Part shown: positions 1 to 7,824 of the stretch, piece after piece | How the letters are laid out: every line of letters begins with the position of its first letter | Position numbering within the stretch: position 1 is the stretch's first letter | Origin: an uncultured Arcanobacterium sp. | GTDB taxonomy: Bacteria > Actinomycetota > Actinomycetes > Actinomycetales > Actinomycetaceae | Reading direction: 5' to 3' | NCBI GenBank assembly: GCA_958428545.1 | Contig: CAUAGM010000011.1 | Span: 1-39,384, forward strand | DNA length: 39,384 nt | Program-made: the position numbers and the translations under genes | Notes under the pieces: generated by a model | Told to the model about the DNA's origin: nothing | The model's input: only the letters and a program-made list of their open reading frames with translations | The model's database searches: none

Positions 1-24
1 ACACATACACATACACATACACAT
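1..24. repeat. ACACAT microsatellite at window start
   Basis: Four perfect tandem copies of the hexamer ACACAT open the window. The following 25-252 carries no gene that I can see. It is an A/T-rich leader region with a short direct repeat of TTGATACA near 102-122, and it presumably holds the promoter of the kinase gene at 253. A similar CACA-rich stretch occurs at 36970-37030. Confidence 0.85.
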
Positions 25-252
25 GAGGCAAAAGCATAGAGGTAACTGAAGGTAACTATGAGTACTCTCAACGCAATATATGAGCGCTCTCAGCACAACG
101 ATTGATACATATCATTGATACACACGTATCAAGGCAGCCAAGAAATTCAACGCACACCAACGCACGCAGATAAAATCCCTCACTGAAATTTCACGTAATA
201 TATTTCGAGGCACAGTATTTTCAAGAAATTATCAAAACCACAAAAAGGAGGA

Positions 253-2037
253 GTGAGGACGACGGAAAGAGAAGTTGGCGGCTACCGCCTGCTGCGCCAA
301 ATCGGCTTTGGCGGTATGAGCACAGTATATGAAGCAGTCAATGGCGGCGGAGATCACGTTGCTCTGAAGCTCCTACATCCCTCCATAGCAGCGGATGAAA
401 GCTCCCGCCTGCGTTTACAACGAGAAGTTGCCGTACTGCGCAGAGTTCGAAGCCCCTACGTGGCTGAAGTAATCGATGCAGAGATTGACGGGATTGAGCC
501 TTTTATCGTCACCGAACTCATCGACGGACTCACGCTCGAAAAAGACGTAGAAATGAACGGCATCTACACTGAAGAAGATCTGCTGCAGCTTGGCGAAAAG
601 CTTGCACAGGCACTGCGCTGTGTGCACGAGTTGGGAGTTGTACACAGGGATCTCAAGCCATCGAATGTGATGATAGCCGATTCGCGCCCTGTGCTTATTG
701 ATTTTGGGATCGCACAAGACGTCAACGCAACGAGGCTCACCCAGCCAGGAGCCCTCGCACTCACGCCAGGATATTGTGATCCGCGGGTTTTGCGTGGAGA
801 AGCACCAGATCGAGCTGCTGATTGGTGGGCATTAGCAGCAGTACTGGCCTTTGCCGCCTCAGGGGAACCTCCGTTTGGTTCTGGCGCAACCCCCGTTGTG
901 CTGCAACGAGTAATACAAGGTGACGTGAGTTTTCCTGGCTTAGCAGAATCATCGGCACAGGCATTTCGCGCCGCGTTGGCTACCGATGTGCAGATGCGCT
1001 TGAGCTACCAAGATCTGCTCGAAGCTTTACGCGATCCATATGCATTCATTGCACCCACCTTAATCGCACCCGATCTGCCCCACAATAGATCAATCAACGA
1101 CGAAATTCTCACCCACAAGCTGAGCACAGATAGCTTGCCCAGCCCTGAGCTGCGTGATAGCGATTTACTCAACACTTCGCTTCTCCATGACGCATTCCTC
1201 ACTAGGCATAGCAATGAGGTGCCTGAAGGTGAGCCTCTTACCCTGCTTGCCCCCACGCCGATGATGAGCGACTCCCGAGCAGTTGTTTCAGATACACCAT
1301 ATGCACCTGCTGAAGGTGACCACATCTCTAGCGACGAAAGACTTCAACTTCCAGCGCCCTCTTGGGCACGCTCACCCAAGAAAGTGCGTCTCATATTGCT
1401 TATCACATGGTTCGCATTAGTATTTTTTGGTTCACGCTTTCCGATTATGGCCTGCGGAGTATTCGTCTTTGCGGTATTTATTTTTGATGTGATCGGACGC
1501 TCAGCAGAAGATATGCGAGATCGCAGATTACGCCGCGGCGAGCCTAAAAGACGTGACGGACTAATTGCTGCAATCCGTTCACCAATAGCGCTACTCCTTG
1601 CTGCACTTCGTACGATTGGAGCGGTGGCAGTTGTCGGAATAAGCGTCTACTGCGGCCTAATGATCGCAGCCACGATTTCACATGGAACTCTCGATTTTTC
1701 GTATATAAACCTAGAACCCTTTGGCACTGCTACTACTGCTCAGAGCACTGGCTCGCTACCTCATAGCAACGATCTGCTGAAAGAAGGCGGCCTACCAGAA
1801 TGGGCTGCAGCTGCCAGCGGAATTTTTTCCTGCGGAGTATGGTTTTTCCCTCGAGGAAAATACGCTCGTGAAGGCGCACGATATACCCTTGGCGGAGCAG
1901 CAGCATCATCTACGCCTCGGATTGTGTGGACGATAATTGCCGTTACGGTTCTCCTCTGGAGCGCCTACATTGCCCTAGGTGCAGATATTGCAGTTTCATG
2001 GGCCCCACTATCACATGCATTCCATTTTCTTTCCTAA
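253..2037 (+). CDS. Membrane-anchored Ser/Thr protein kinase (Hanks type)
   Basis: A eukaryotic-like Ser/Thr kinase that phosphorylates proteins from the inner face of the membrane. The N-terminal 260 residues carry the glycine-rich loop (GFGGMSTVYEA, about residues 18-28), the ATP-binding Lys in VALKL, the catalytic HRDLKPSN loop (about 130-137) and DFG (about 150-152). After a linker of about 110 residues come hydrophobic segments at roughly 380-425, 440-480 and 555-590, so the C-terminal part is membrane-embedded. There are no PASTA repeats, so it is not a PknB orthologue. The GTG start at 253 sits unusually close to an AAGGAGG Shine-Dalgarno (245-251); the kinase fold starts right after it, so no much later start is possible. 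The 594-residue length is plausible for the family. The target is unknown. Confidence 0.9.
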   Translation: MRTTEREVGGYRLLRQIGFGGMSTVYEAVNGGGDHVALKLLHPSIAADESSRLRLQREVAVLRRVRSPYVAEVIDAEIDGIEPFIVTELIDGLTLEKDVEMNGIYTEEDLLQLGEKLAQALRCVHELGVVHRDLKPSNVMIADSRPVLIDFGIAQDVNATRLTQPGALALTPGYCDPRVLRGEAPDRAADWWALAAVLAFAASGEPPFGSGATPVVLQRVIQGDVSFPGLAESSAQAFRAALATDVQMRLSYQDLLEALRDPYAFIAPTLIAPDLPHNRSINDEILTHKLSTDSLPSPELRDSDLLNTSLLHDAFLTRHSNEVPEGEPLTLLAPTPMMSDSRAVVSDTPYAPAEGDHISSDERLQLPAPSWARSPKKVRLILLITWFALVFFGSRFPIMACGVFVFAVFIFDVIGRSAEDMRDRRLRRGEPKRRDGLIAAIRSPIALLLAALRTIGAVAVVGISVYCGLMIAATISHGTLDFSYINLEPFGTATTAQSTGSLPHSNDLLKEGGLPEWAAAASGIFSCGVWFFPRGKYAREGARYTLGGAAASSTPRIVWTIIAVTVLLWSAYIALGADIAVSWAPLSHAFHFLS

Positions 2038-2126
2038 TTTCATATACACGTAGCGACAGCTTCCTATATTCATTAGGATAAGAACAGAAAAGCCGATGAT
2101 ACCAAAGCATTTATCGAAGGACGATA

Positions 2127-2987
2127 ATGGGATCAAATCAGACTCCAGGAACCACAGAAGCAAAGCTGACGAAGGCGCAACGGCGTATGCTCAAAAACGA
2201 AAAAGTTCGCCTTCTTCGTGAACAGGAAGCTAAGCGCAAGAAGCGCAACAGAATTATTCTCATCACCTCAAGCATTATCGCCATACTTCTCATTGCTTTT
2301 GTGGCGTTTAAGATTGTGACGGCGTCGTCAGAAGTTGCTGCAGCAAAAAACGTCAACAGTGCGTACGGCGTCTACGTCACAAAAGACGGTAAGGCAAGCG
2401 CAGAGCCAAAAAGCGGGGTTCCCATCGTCACCATTTACGAAGATCCTACTTGCCCGCACTGCATTGAGCTTCATACGGCAATGGCAGCAGCAATGGATAA
2501 ACACATTGCTGCTGAAGATATCCAGTTCGAGATTCGAAATTCTGGAATCGGGCCGATTGGGCAACAATACATCAAGCAAAGCACTTGGGGTGCGATGTCT
2601 ACTTTCTATATCGCAACTCACGAGCCTGAGAAATATCGGGCTTATCATGACGCCTTAATGGATCAAACCTCTGGCTTATATGCAGCTATAAGTGCCGCCG
2701 CCAGCGGAAAAGGCGAGGTGCCTGACGTTGAATTCCTGAAGAAGACGGCAATTGCTGCAGGCGTCTCAGATAACGTCGCCTCCGATATGGCAGCTGCTCT
2801 TACCAGACCTGAATGGACGAATTACAACGCTAAGACGCTTGAAGCATTCCGTGAAAATATGAAAAAAGTCGGAACGCCAGCAATTTTGCTCAACGGTAAA
2901 GAAATAGATTCTAAGACGTATGGCGGGCATGATTCGGCAGCAATTGCTGCGTGGCTCGATAAAGTAGCTGCTGGCGAAGCTGAGTAA
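2127..2987 (+). CDS. Membrane-anchored DsbA-like thiol-disulfide oxidoreductase
   Basis: A 286-residue protein with a basic, charged cytoplasmic N-terminus, one transmembrane helix (about residues 42-64) and an extracytoplasmic thioredoxin-fold domain of DsbA/DSBA-like type. The active site is C109-P-H-C112 within YEDPTCPHC, the same CPHC dipeptide as E. coli DsbA, and the cis-proline loop is seen as GTPAIL near residue 250. Family knowledge: such actinobacterial proteins oxidise cysteines of exported proteins outside the membrane. The gene follows the kinase by 89 bp in the same direction and could be co-transcribed; no terminator is visible between them. The next 243 bp up to the tRNA hold no gene that I recognise. 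Confidence 0.9.
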   Translation: MGSNQTPGTTEAKLTKAQRRMLKNEKVRLLREQEAKRKKRNRIILITSSIIAILLIAFVAFKIVTASSEVAAAKNVNSAYGVYVTKDGKASAEPKSGVPIVTIYEDPTCPHCIELHTAMAAAMDKHIAAEDIQFEIRNSGIGPIGQQYIKQSTWGAMSTFYIATHEPEKYRAYHDALMDQTSGLYAAISAAASGKGEVPDVEFLKKTAIAAGVSDNVASDMAAALTRPEWTNYNAKTLEAFRENMKKVGTPAILLNGKEIDSKTYGGHDSAAIAAWLDKVAAGEAE

Positions 2988-3230
2988 TTAGACAATACGA
3001 AGCCCGTAAACGTGAATCTACCTTAGACGCATCACACACGCTCATGAAACTTGTATAAGCGCAGGCACACACGAGCGGATGTGAAAATGATGAGATACGC
3101 AAGCAGATAAGAATAAGCAAAGCGCTGCGAGTTGGCGTAAGCGCATCTATTCTGGCATTATTGGAAAAGCAGTTCGTATTCGCATATATCTTGTGCTGAT
3201 TATGCACAAGATTCATGCAGACGAGCATAC

Positions 3231-3303
3231 GCCTCTTTAGCTCAGTTGGTAGAGCACTCGCCTTGTAAGCGAGCGGTCATCGGTTCGAGTCCGATAGGGG
3301 GCT
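3231..3303 (+). tRNA. tRNA-Thr (anticodon TGT)
   Basis: A cloverleaf can be drawn by eye. The acceptor GCCTCTT pairs with AGGGGGC (two G-U pairs), the D arm is AGCTCAGTTGGTAGAGC, the anticodon stem CTCGC/GCGAG encloses loop CTTGTAA with TGT in positions 34-36, and the T arm is ATCGG-TTCGAGT-CCGAT. The anticodon reads ACA threonine codons. No CCA is encoded. The 3' end lies 4 bp from the stop of the leftward transport operon (3308), so the tRNA marks the edge of the iron/peptide cluster. Confidence 0.93.
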
Positions 3304-3307
3304 CGTA

Positions 3308-4072
3308 TTAGGGTTTGAAAATGAATTGTTTGATTCCGCAGTCGTCAACCTCAGTCGCAGAAACTTCATAAACGTCGTTAATAAGTTGCGGTGTCAAGAT
3401 TTCCACAGGTTTCCCTTGAGCATGCAACCGACCGTTTTTAAGAATAATTGTGTGATCGCAATAACGCGCAACAAGGTTGAGGTCGTGCAAGATGATGACC
3501 GCAGTGTCACTAACTGCTTTTATGATAGAAAGGATCTGGTGCTGGTATTTGACGTCTAGGTGATTGGTGGGTTCGTCAAGCAACAAGCACTTGCATTGCT
3601 GGGCTAGCGACCGGGCGATGAGTACGCGCTGGCGCTCGCCGCCAGAAAGCGTATCAATATAGCGGTCTTTGGCGTACTCCATGCCGACGGCGTCCAGTGC
3701 CTGCAAAGCAATATCGCGATCTTTTTTAGAGTACCCCTGCACGTCTTTCCGGTGCGGTGCTCTGCCCAGCAAGACAAGATCGAATACACTGACCCGATCC
3801 ATGTCGTGCTCGAATTGGGAGACTACCGCGATTTGTCTGGCTATCTGGCTTGAGCGCAGTTCGCTAGCAGGTCTGCCGTTGATTAGTACTCTACCCTCGG
3901 ATAGCTTTTGCGCAGCGAACATGGCCCGCATAAGGGTAGTTTTACCAGACCCGTTCGGGCCGGCCACACCTATTATCTTGCCCCGTGGGACTTCGAAAGT
4001 GATGTCGTCAAGGATTTGGGCAGAACCGTAGCGGACGCTGGCATTTTCTATCGCGAGGGGAGAGTTTTTCAT
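3308..4072 (-). CDS. Siderophore-type ABC importer ATPase (FecE/FhuC family)
   Basis: The 254-residue cytoplasmic ATPase of a metal-chelate importer. It shows Walker A GPNGSGKT (38-45), Q-loop Q86, signature LSGGERQR (142-149), Walker B CLLLDE (162-167) and a switch histidine in ILHDLN. The set NHLDVKYQHQ after Walker B is typical of the FecE/BtuD/FhuC group. It is the last gene of the leftward operon, starting 8 bp after the binding-protein stop, and works with the permease at 5111-6142 and the lipoprotein at 4081-5100. Regulation is presumably by the iron box at 7576, about 3.5 kb upstream. Substrate cannot be told from the ATPase. Confidence 0.94.
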   Translation of the reverse strand: MKNSPLAIENASVRYGSAQILDDITFEVPRGKIIGVAGPNGSGKTTLMRAMFAAQKLSEGRVLINGRPASELRSSQIARQIAVVSQFEHDMDRVSVFDLVLLGRAPHRKDVQGYSKKDRDIALQALDAVGMEYAKDRYIDTLSGGERQRVLIARSLAQQCKCLLLDEPTNHLDVKYQHQILSIIKAVSDTAVIILHDLNLVARYCDHTIILKNGRLHAQGKPVEILTPQLINDVYEVSATEVDDCGIKQFIFKP

Positions 4073-4080
4073 TTACTGGT

Positions 4081-5100
4081 TTACTTCCCTAGACTTTGGA
4101 GTTTTTCTGCTAGGTCGATTGTGCCGTGAATGGCCGACGGCGAGGCATAGGCTACGGCGGATTCCGCATACAAAATGTTGTTATTTCGTACTGCCTTCAT
4201 GTCGTTGAAGCCAGGGATTTGTTGTAGGCGTTCCAGCGAGCTTTCCTTGGTTGCGCCGCCCATTCCAGTGAGCACGACGATCACGTCTGGGTCGGATTTG
4301 ACGAATGCCTCTGGTGCGATTGGACCTTGGTGTGGGTGGTATTTAGGGTCTACTGCTGTTACCAAGTCGAGGGTTTTGTTGATTTCACCCATTATTCCCT
4401 GCTCGCCATAGCTGAATAATTCGGCATCTTCTCCGTAGTAGTAGGCATAGGCAACTTTGCGTTGTCCGCCTATTTTTTCTTCAGCGATTTTGTCAAGCTG
4501 AGATTTGAGGTTTTTGACTGTGGCATCTGCCTTTTCTGAGGTACCCATGAGCCTACCTAGCTGGGTGACTTCGCCGAGGATCGCGTCGAAGGTTTCGTTC
4601 GCTGGTTGCTCTGGGTAGAAGTAGGAGCATTCAGGTGCATCAACGATGGCGGGGATGCCCTTTTCTGCCACTGCGGAGGGAGTGCCCTGTTCCATTCCGA
4701 ATCCGCCGCCGTAGACAAGGTCAGGTTGTAGCTTCATGAGGGCTTCCATAGAGATAGACTCATCAGACAGTACGTCAATGTTGTCAGCGCCAGTGCCGAT
4801 CCACCCTGGAGGTTCTTCACCCCATTCGTTAGCTCTTCCGATTATGGCGTCTTCAGCTCCGGCGGCGTAAAGGTATGCTAGGCCGGTTACACCCATAGAT
4901 ACTACTTTCTTGGGCACAGTGGTGAAGGTATTTTCCACGCCGCAGTTCTTGATCACTACCGGTTTCGTGGCATCGTTAGCAGTTGGGGTAGCCGAACTGG
5001 TGTTGGAGTCTGCGTTGTTGGTATTTGAACAGCCGCTAACTACTCCGGATGCCAGCAGCAGGCTAAGCGCTGAGGCAATTACTTTTGCGTGTTTCATCAA
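4081..5100 (-). CDS. Metal-chelate ABC importer substrate-binding lipoprotein (FecB/BtuF-like)
   Basis: A 339-residue extracellular binding protein. The N-terminus is a lipoprotein signal peptide with lipobox VVSGC (Cys24), followed by a Ser/Thr/Asn-rich linker. The mature part has the TroA/FecB-type layout: an N-terminal lobe with VPKKVVSMGVTGLAYLYAAG, the SMEALMKLQPDLVYGG element, a helical connection around residues 165-205 and a C-terminal lobe with DPDVIVVLTG. The ligand is inferred: in this cluster it may capture the metal-loaded form of the peptide encoded at 7650. A xenosiderophore, haem or corrinoid ligand cannot be excluded. An AAAGGA Shine-Dalgarno precedes the start, 10 bp after the permease stop. 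Confidence 0.92.
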   Translation of the reverse strand: MMKHAKVIASALSLLLASGVVSGCSNTNNADSNTSSATPTANDATKPVVIKNCGVENTFTTVPKKVVSMGVTGLAYLYAAGAEDAIIGRANEWGEEPPGWIGTGADNIDVLSDESISMEALMKLQPDLVYGGGFGMEQGTPSAVAEKGIPAIVDAPECSYFYPEQPANETFDAILGEVTQLGRLMGTSEKADATVKNLKSQLDKIAEEKIGGQRKVAYAYYYGEDAELFSYGEQGIMGEINKTLDLVTAVDPKYHPHQGPIAPEAFVKSDPDVIVVLTGMGGATKESSLERLQQIPGFNDMKAVRNNNILYAESAVAYASPSAIHGTIDLAEKLQSLGK

Positions 5101-5110
5101 TTATCCTTTC

Positions 5111-6142
5111 TTATTTGGAGTATTTTTTAATCAAGCTCATAAGCATTGGGGTGCCCACCAGTGCCGTTAATATTCCGATAGGTAGTTCAGCGGGACGGAT
5201 AATTACTCGCGTGCAGGTGTCGGCCACTACTACCAGCAGTGCGCCGCAAAGCGCGGATACTGGCAGGGCTGCGCGAGTGGTGGATCCGACTAAGTGTTTG
5301 GCTATATGTGGAACCACCAATCCTACGAATCCGATCGCACCTGTTAGCGAGACCAGCACTGCGACGGTCAATGCCACCACCACGAACAGTAGATTTCGGT
5401 ATAGTCGGGGGCTGGTGCCAAGAGAGATGGCGGCATCGTCACCCAAATTCAAAACGTCTACCCGGCGTCCCCAGGTTAGGAAACATAAGAAAGCGACGGC
5501 GACTGCTATGCCTGCCAAAGCTGTGTCTTTCCAACTGGCGGTGGATAGCGAGCCCAGGGTCCAAAACAGTACCGACCGGGTTCCCGCAGCATTTTTTGCC
5601 ATCAAGGTGATTAAGCTGGTTACTGCGGAGAATAAGTAAGTCACTGCCATGCCAGCGAATATGATCCGTGTTGGCGTGATCCGTCCTCCCGCAGAGGCGA
5701 GCAGTGTCACTAGAAGTATCGAGGTGAGCGCCCCTAAAAAGGCTCCTACCGTTATTCCCAGCGAGGCCAGTACGCTACTTGATGCGCCCAACACAATCAC
5801 GGCCGCCGCACCTGCAGAGGCACCGGAGGATATTCCTAAAATGTAGGGGTCACCCAGCGGATTGCGTAGAAGCGATTGTGTTATTAAGCCGCATATGGCT
5901 AATCCGGCACCCACAATCGCGCCCAAAATTGCTCGTGGGATACGGACTTGACCGATTATTTGGGTATCCACGTTGACGCCGCCTTGGAACGCCTGCCTGG
6001 TCAGCGTGGCGATGACGCCGTCCATCGCCGATTGCAGCGATATGTTGGTTGCGCCAACTACCACTGCAAGTATGAGCGCCGCAATGAGTAGCAGGGCAAG
6101 CGAGAGGCAAAGAATAATTCGTTGGCATTGGGTTCTTAACAT
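5111..6142 (-). CDS. Metal-chelate ABC importer permease (FecCD/BtuC family)
   Basis: A permease of about 343 residues with roughly ten membrane helices, the usual length for FecCD proteins. It carries the family ATPase-coupling loop GAIGFVGLVVPHIAKHLVG and the C-terminal ELPIGILTALVGTP. I chose the ATG at 6142 (protein begins MLRTQCQRI) because it overlaps the upstream peptidase stop as ATGTTAA, indicating translational coupling; an in-frame start at 6274 would read about 130 bp into the peptidase gene. Only one permease gene is present, so it would act as a homodimer. It pairs with the lipoprotein and ATPase downstream to import an iron chelate. Confidence 0.94.
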   Translation of the reverse strand: MLRTQCQRIILCLSLALLLIAALILAVVVGATNISLQSAMDGVIATLTRQAFQGGVNVDTQIIGQVRIPRAILGAIVGAGLAICGLITQSLLRNPLGDPYILGISSGASAGAAAVIVLGASSSVLASLGITVGAFLGALTSILLVTLLASAGGRITPTRIIFAGMAVTYLFSAVTSLITLMAKNAAGTRSVLFWTLGSLSTASWKDTALAGIAVAVAFLCFLTWGRRVDVLNLGDDAAISLGTSPRLYRNLLFVVVALTVAVLVSLTGAIGFVGLVVPHIAKHLVGSTTRAALPVSALCGALLVVVADTCTRVIIRPAELPIGILTALVGTPMLMSLIKKYSK

Positions 6143-7506
6143 GATAGGTGTGTCATCTCGTTGTGGAACATCGCCTGCGCAGTGATATTCAATGGGGTTT
6201 TCGCTGCTTGAGCATCTGCTGCCTGGGAGCTTGATGCCTGCGTGCTGACTGCCTGTACGCGAAGGTAATTCCATAGTCTTTCGGCATGGGCGATGCGAAT
6301 GGTCGGCACTGTGGCCCCTTCATGGCCTCCAGAATCTGTATAAAACCAGCAAGTTACTTTCCCACCCAGCTGGTTTACCCGGTCCTTTAGGGCTTTTGCG
6401 TGTGAAATTCTGGTGACGGCATCCGAACAGTATCCAATGATTAGCCAGTTTGTGCCGGCTAGACAATCAGGGGTGGCATGGCATTCCATCGGGTCTTCAG
6501 ACTCCATAAAGGCCGCCCAGTCCGTGGTACGCGGGTCGCCGTACTCTGGGATCCACTGTCTACCAAGTTCGGTTAGTGCGATATCTTTTGTGGTGCTTAT
6601 GGGTACTCGGCAAACAATCTGCTCAGCAAGCCCACAGTGACGAATAGCCGTGATGGATGCAACTAGTGCCCCGTGCGACATGCCATGTAAAACCGTGGTG
6701 TTCGGTTTGCAAATTCTTGCCGCATGCAGAAGTCTAACCGCAGCCACTAAGTCCTGACGTACGCGCGATCTGCCGTTTCGGATTGCACTTAAGTGCCAGC
6801 ATTTCCCGTATTCGTTACCTCCACGGGTGTGCACAAATGCAATATTATAGCCGTGCTTTAACCAATGTTCATACACTTGCGGACTGTAAATGGTGTGGTT
6901 AGATTCTCCGAATCCTCCATAAACATGCACTATTGTCGGCTGCGGATTTGCGGCAAGCGATCCAGCGAGAGCGGTGCCAAAACAGTCAATCGGAATGATA
7001 GTCCCATCGGTCGAAATTGCGTGTAACTGTTGATGCGTTAGCGTCGAAGGTATCAAATCAGCAAAGTGTTCCGATGGTGGTGAAGATTCATATACGAGGC
7101 TTCCGGTGCCCCTGTCTAGCAGGTAGATATTGGGAGGCAATATGGAAGATGAGATCTGAACACGAACGTTAGTGGCAGACGCCTCTAGCGGAACTACGTG
7201 GCAGCCACCTGGTAGAGCATCGCCTGCTATATATGTCACCACGCCCAGTTTCGACGTTTCGCACGTTAGAGCTTCCCTGCCATCCACGTATCCGCCATAG
7301 ACGCAACCAGAGCCGACATCGGCGGTGGGGCCGGTGCAATCACGCGCGATAGTGTTCACGCATGCCTTCCATTCGGGGTAAAAAATTTTTCCGCTGGGCA
7401 GTCGAATCGTTCCGCTAACTCGAATAATATGCGACCGAAAGGCTTGCGATTGTTGTACGGCATTCAATCGTGCGGCAGATCCGCAATCCTTATCTTGCAG
7501 CCACAT
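6136..7506 (-). CDS. Prolyl-oligopeptidase-like serine hydrolase (S9 family), short propeller
   Basis: A 456-residue cytoplasmic alpha/beta hydrolase of the prolyl oligopeptidase type, with no signal peptide. The C-terminal half shows the oxyanion/strand block TIVHVYGGFGE, the HTRGGNEYGKCWH element typical of S9 enzymes, nucleophile elbow GMSHGA, a candidate acid in YCSDAVTRISHAKAL and the histidine in DSGGHEG. The N-terminal propeller is much shorter than in classical enzymes of about 700 residues. It is the first gene of the iron-regulated leftward operon, with a GAGGAA Shine-Dalgarno, and is coupled to the permease. Two roles are possible: cleaving the leader of the 7650 peptide after its single proline, or hydrolysing the imported chelate to free iron. 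Sequence alone does not decide. Confidence 0.87.
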   Translation of the reverse strand: MWLQDKDCGSAARLNAVQQSQAFRSHIIRVSGTIRLPSGKIFYPEWKACVNTIARDCTGPTADVGSGCVYGGYVDGREALTCETSKLGVVTYIAGDALPGGCHVVPLEASATNVRVQISSSILPPNIYLLDRGTGSLVYESSPPSEHFADLIPSTLTHQQLHAISTDGTIIPIDCFGTALAGSLAANPQPTIVHVYGGFGESNHTIYSPQVYEHWLKHGYNIAFVHTRGGNEYGKCWHLSAIRNGRSRVRQDLVAAVRLLHAARICKPNTTVLHGMSHGALVASITAIRHCGLAEQIVCRVPISTTKDIALTELGRQWIPEYGDPRTTDWAAFMESEDPMECHATPDCLAGTNWLIIGYCSDAVTRISHAKALKDRVNQLGGKVTCWFYTDSGGHEGATVPTIRIAHAERLWNYLRVQAVSTQASSSQAADAQAAKTPLNITAQAMFHNEMTHLSC

Positions 7507-7575
7507 CGAATTCCTCGACCTTTCTCAAATGCGTCGATTACTTTGTTTCGGAAAGAAACTACGCTTATATTTATG

Positions 7576-7594
7576 TAAGGGTAGCCTAACCTAA
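7576..7594. promoter_or_regulatory. DtxR/IdeR-type iron box in divergent promoter
   Basis: TAAGGGTAGCCTAACCTAA matches the DtxR consensus TWAGGTWAGSCTWACCTWA at 18 of 19 positions; only G at the sixth position deviates. It lies between the divergent starts at 7506 and 7650. A -10-like TATGCT (7606-7611) for the rightward operon follows closely, so an iron-loaded repressor would cover this promoter. Family knowledge: Fe(II)-DtxR represses siderophore synthesis and uptake genes in actinobacteria. I infer that both operons are derepressed under iron limitation. Confidence 0.85.
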
Positions 7595-7649
7595 TTATAT
7601 AGATTTATGCTAGTTTCACACAAGGAACTACTTAGAAAGGAGGAGAGTG

Positions 7650-7754
7650 ATGGAAAAGCTGCAAATCGTTGAGATCGAAGAAACTAATACCGATCAGATC
7701 ACGGTTCCACATTGCCATCATGCTGCAACGCAGCAGAGCTTCGCGTGGAAGTAA
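7650..7754 (+). CDS. Candidate RiPP (azoline-type) precursor peptide, HCHH core
   Basis: A 34-residue ORF starting at ATG 7650 behind a strong AAAGGAGGAG Shine-Dalgarno (7636-7645). The N-terminal half is acidic (LQIVEIEE, four Glu plus Asp), like leader segments bound by recognition domains of YcaO-type cyclodehydratases. The single Pro20 is followed by HCHHAATQQSFAWK, which has the only Cys, three His, one Thr and one Ser. The gene lies 70 bp before the YcaO gene and just after the iron box, the standard position for a precursor. Expected product: a short peptide in which Cys22 (and possibly Thr or Ser) is a thiazoline/oxazoline flanked by imidazoles, a plausible metal ligand. The ORF and its signal are visible; the modification and function are inferred. 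I recognise no known relative. Confidence 0.82.
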   Translation: MEKLQIVEIEETNTDQITVPHCHHAATQQSFAWK

Positions 7755-7763
7755 GACCCATGT

Positions 7764-7793
7764 GGCGCGATCAGTCTTCGCTCTGATCTCGCC
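7764..7793 (+). other. Hairpin between precursor gene and YcaO gene
   Basis: GGCGCGATCAG (7764-7774) pairs with CTGATCTCGCC (7783-7793) with one mismatch and an 8-nt loop. No U-run follows, so it is at most a partial terminator or an RNA-stability element. In known bacteriocin-type operons such a structure lets the short precursor mRNA accumulate above the enzyme mRNA; that role here is inferred. Confidence 0.6.
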
Positions 7794-7824
7794 GTAATAC
7801 TGATAGGTAAGGGAGGCCGGAGTC

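Noticed and set aside
5111..6274. Longer permease start at 6274
   Set aside because: The extra 44 residues are antisense-free but overlap the peptidase gene in another frame and are not hydrophobic. The ATG at 6142 overlaps the peptidase stop as expected for coupled genes and gives the normal family length.
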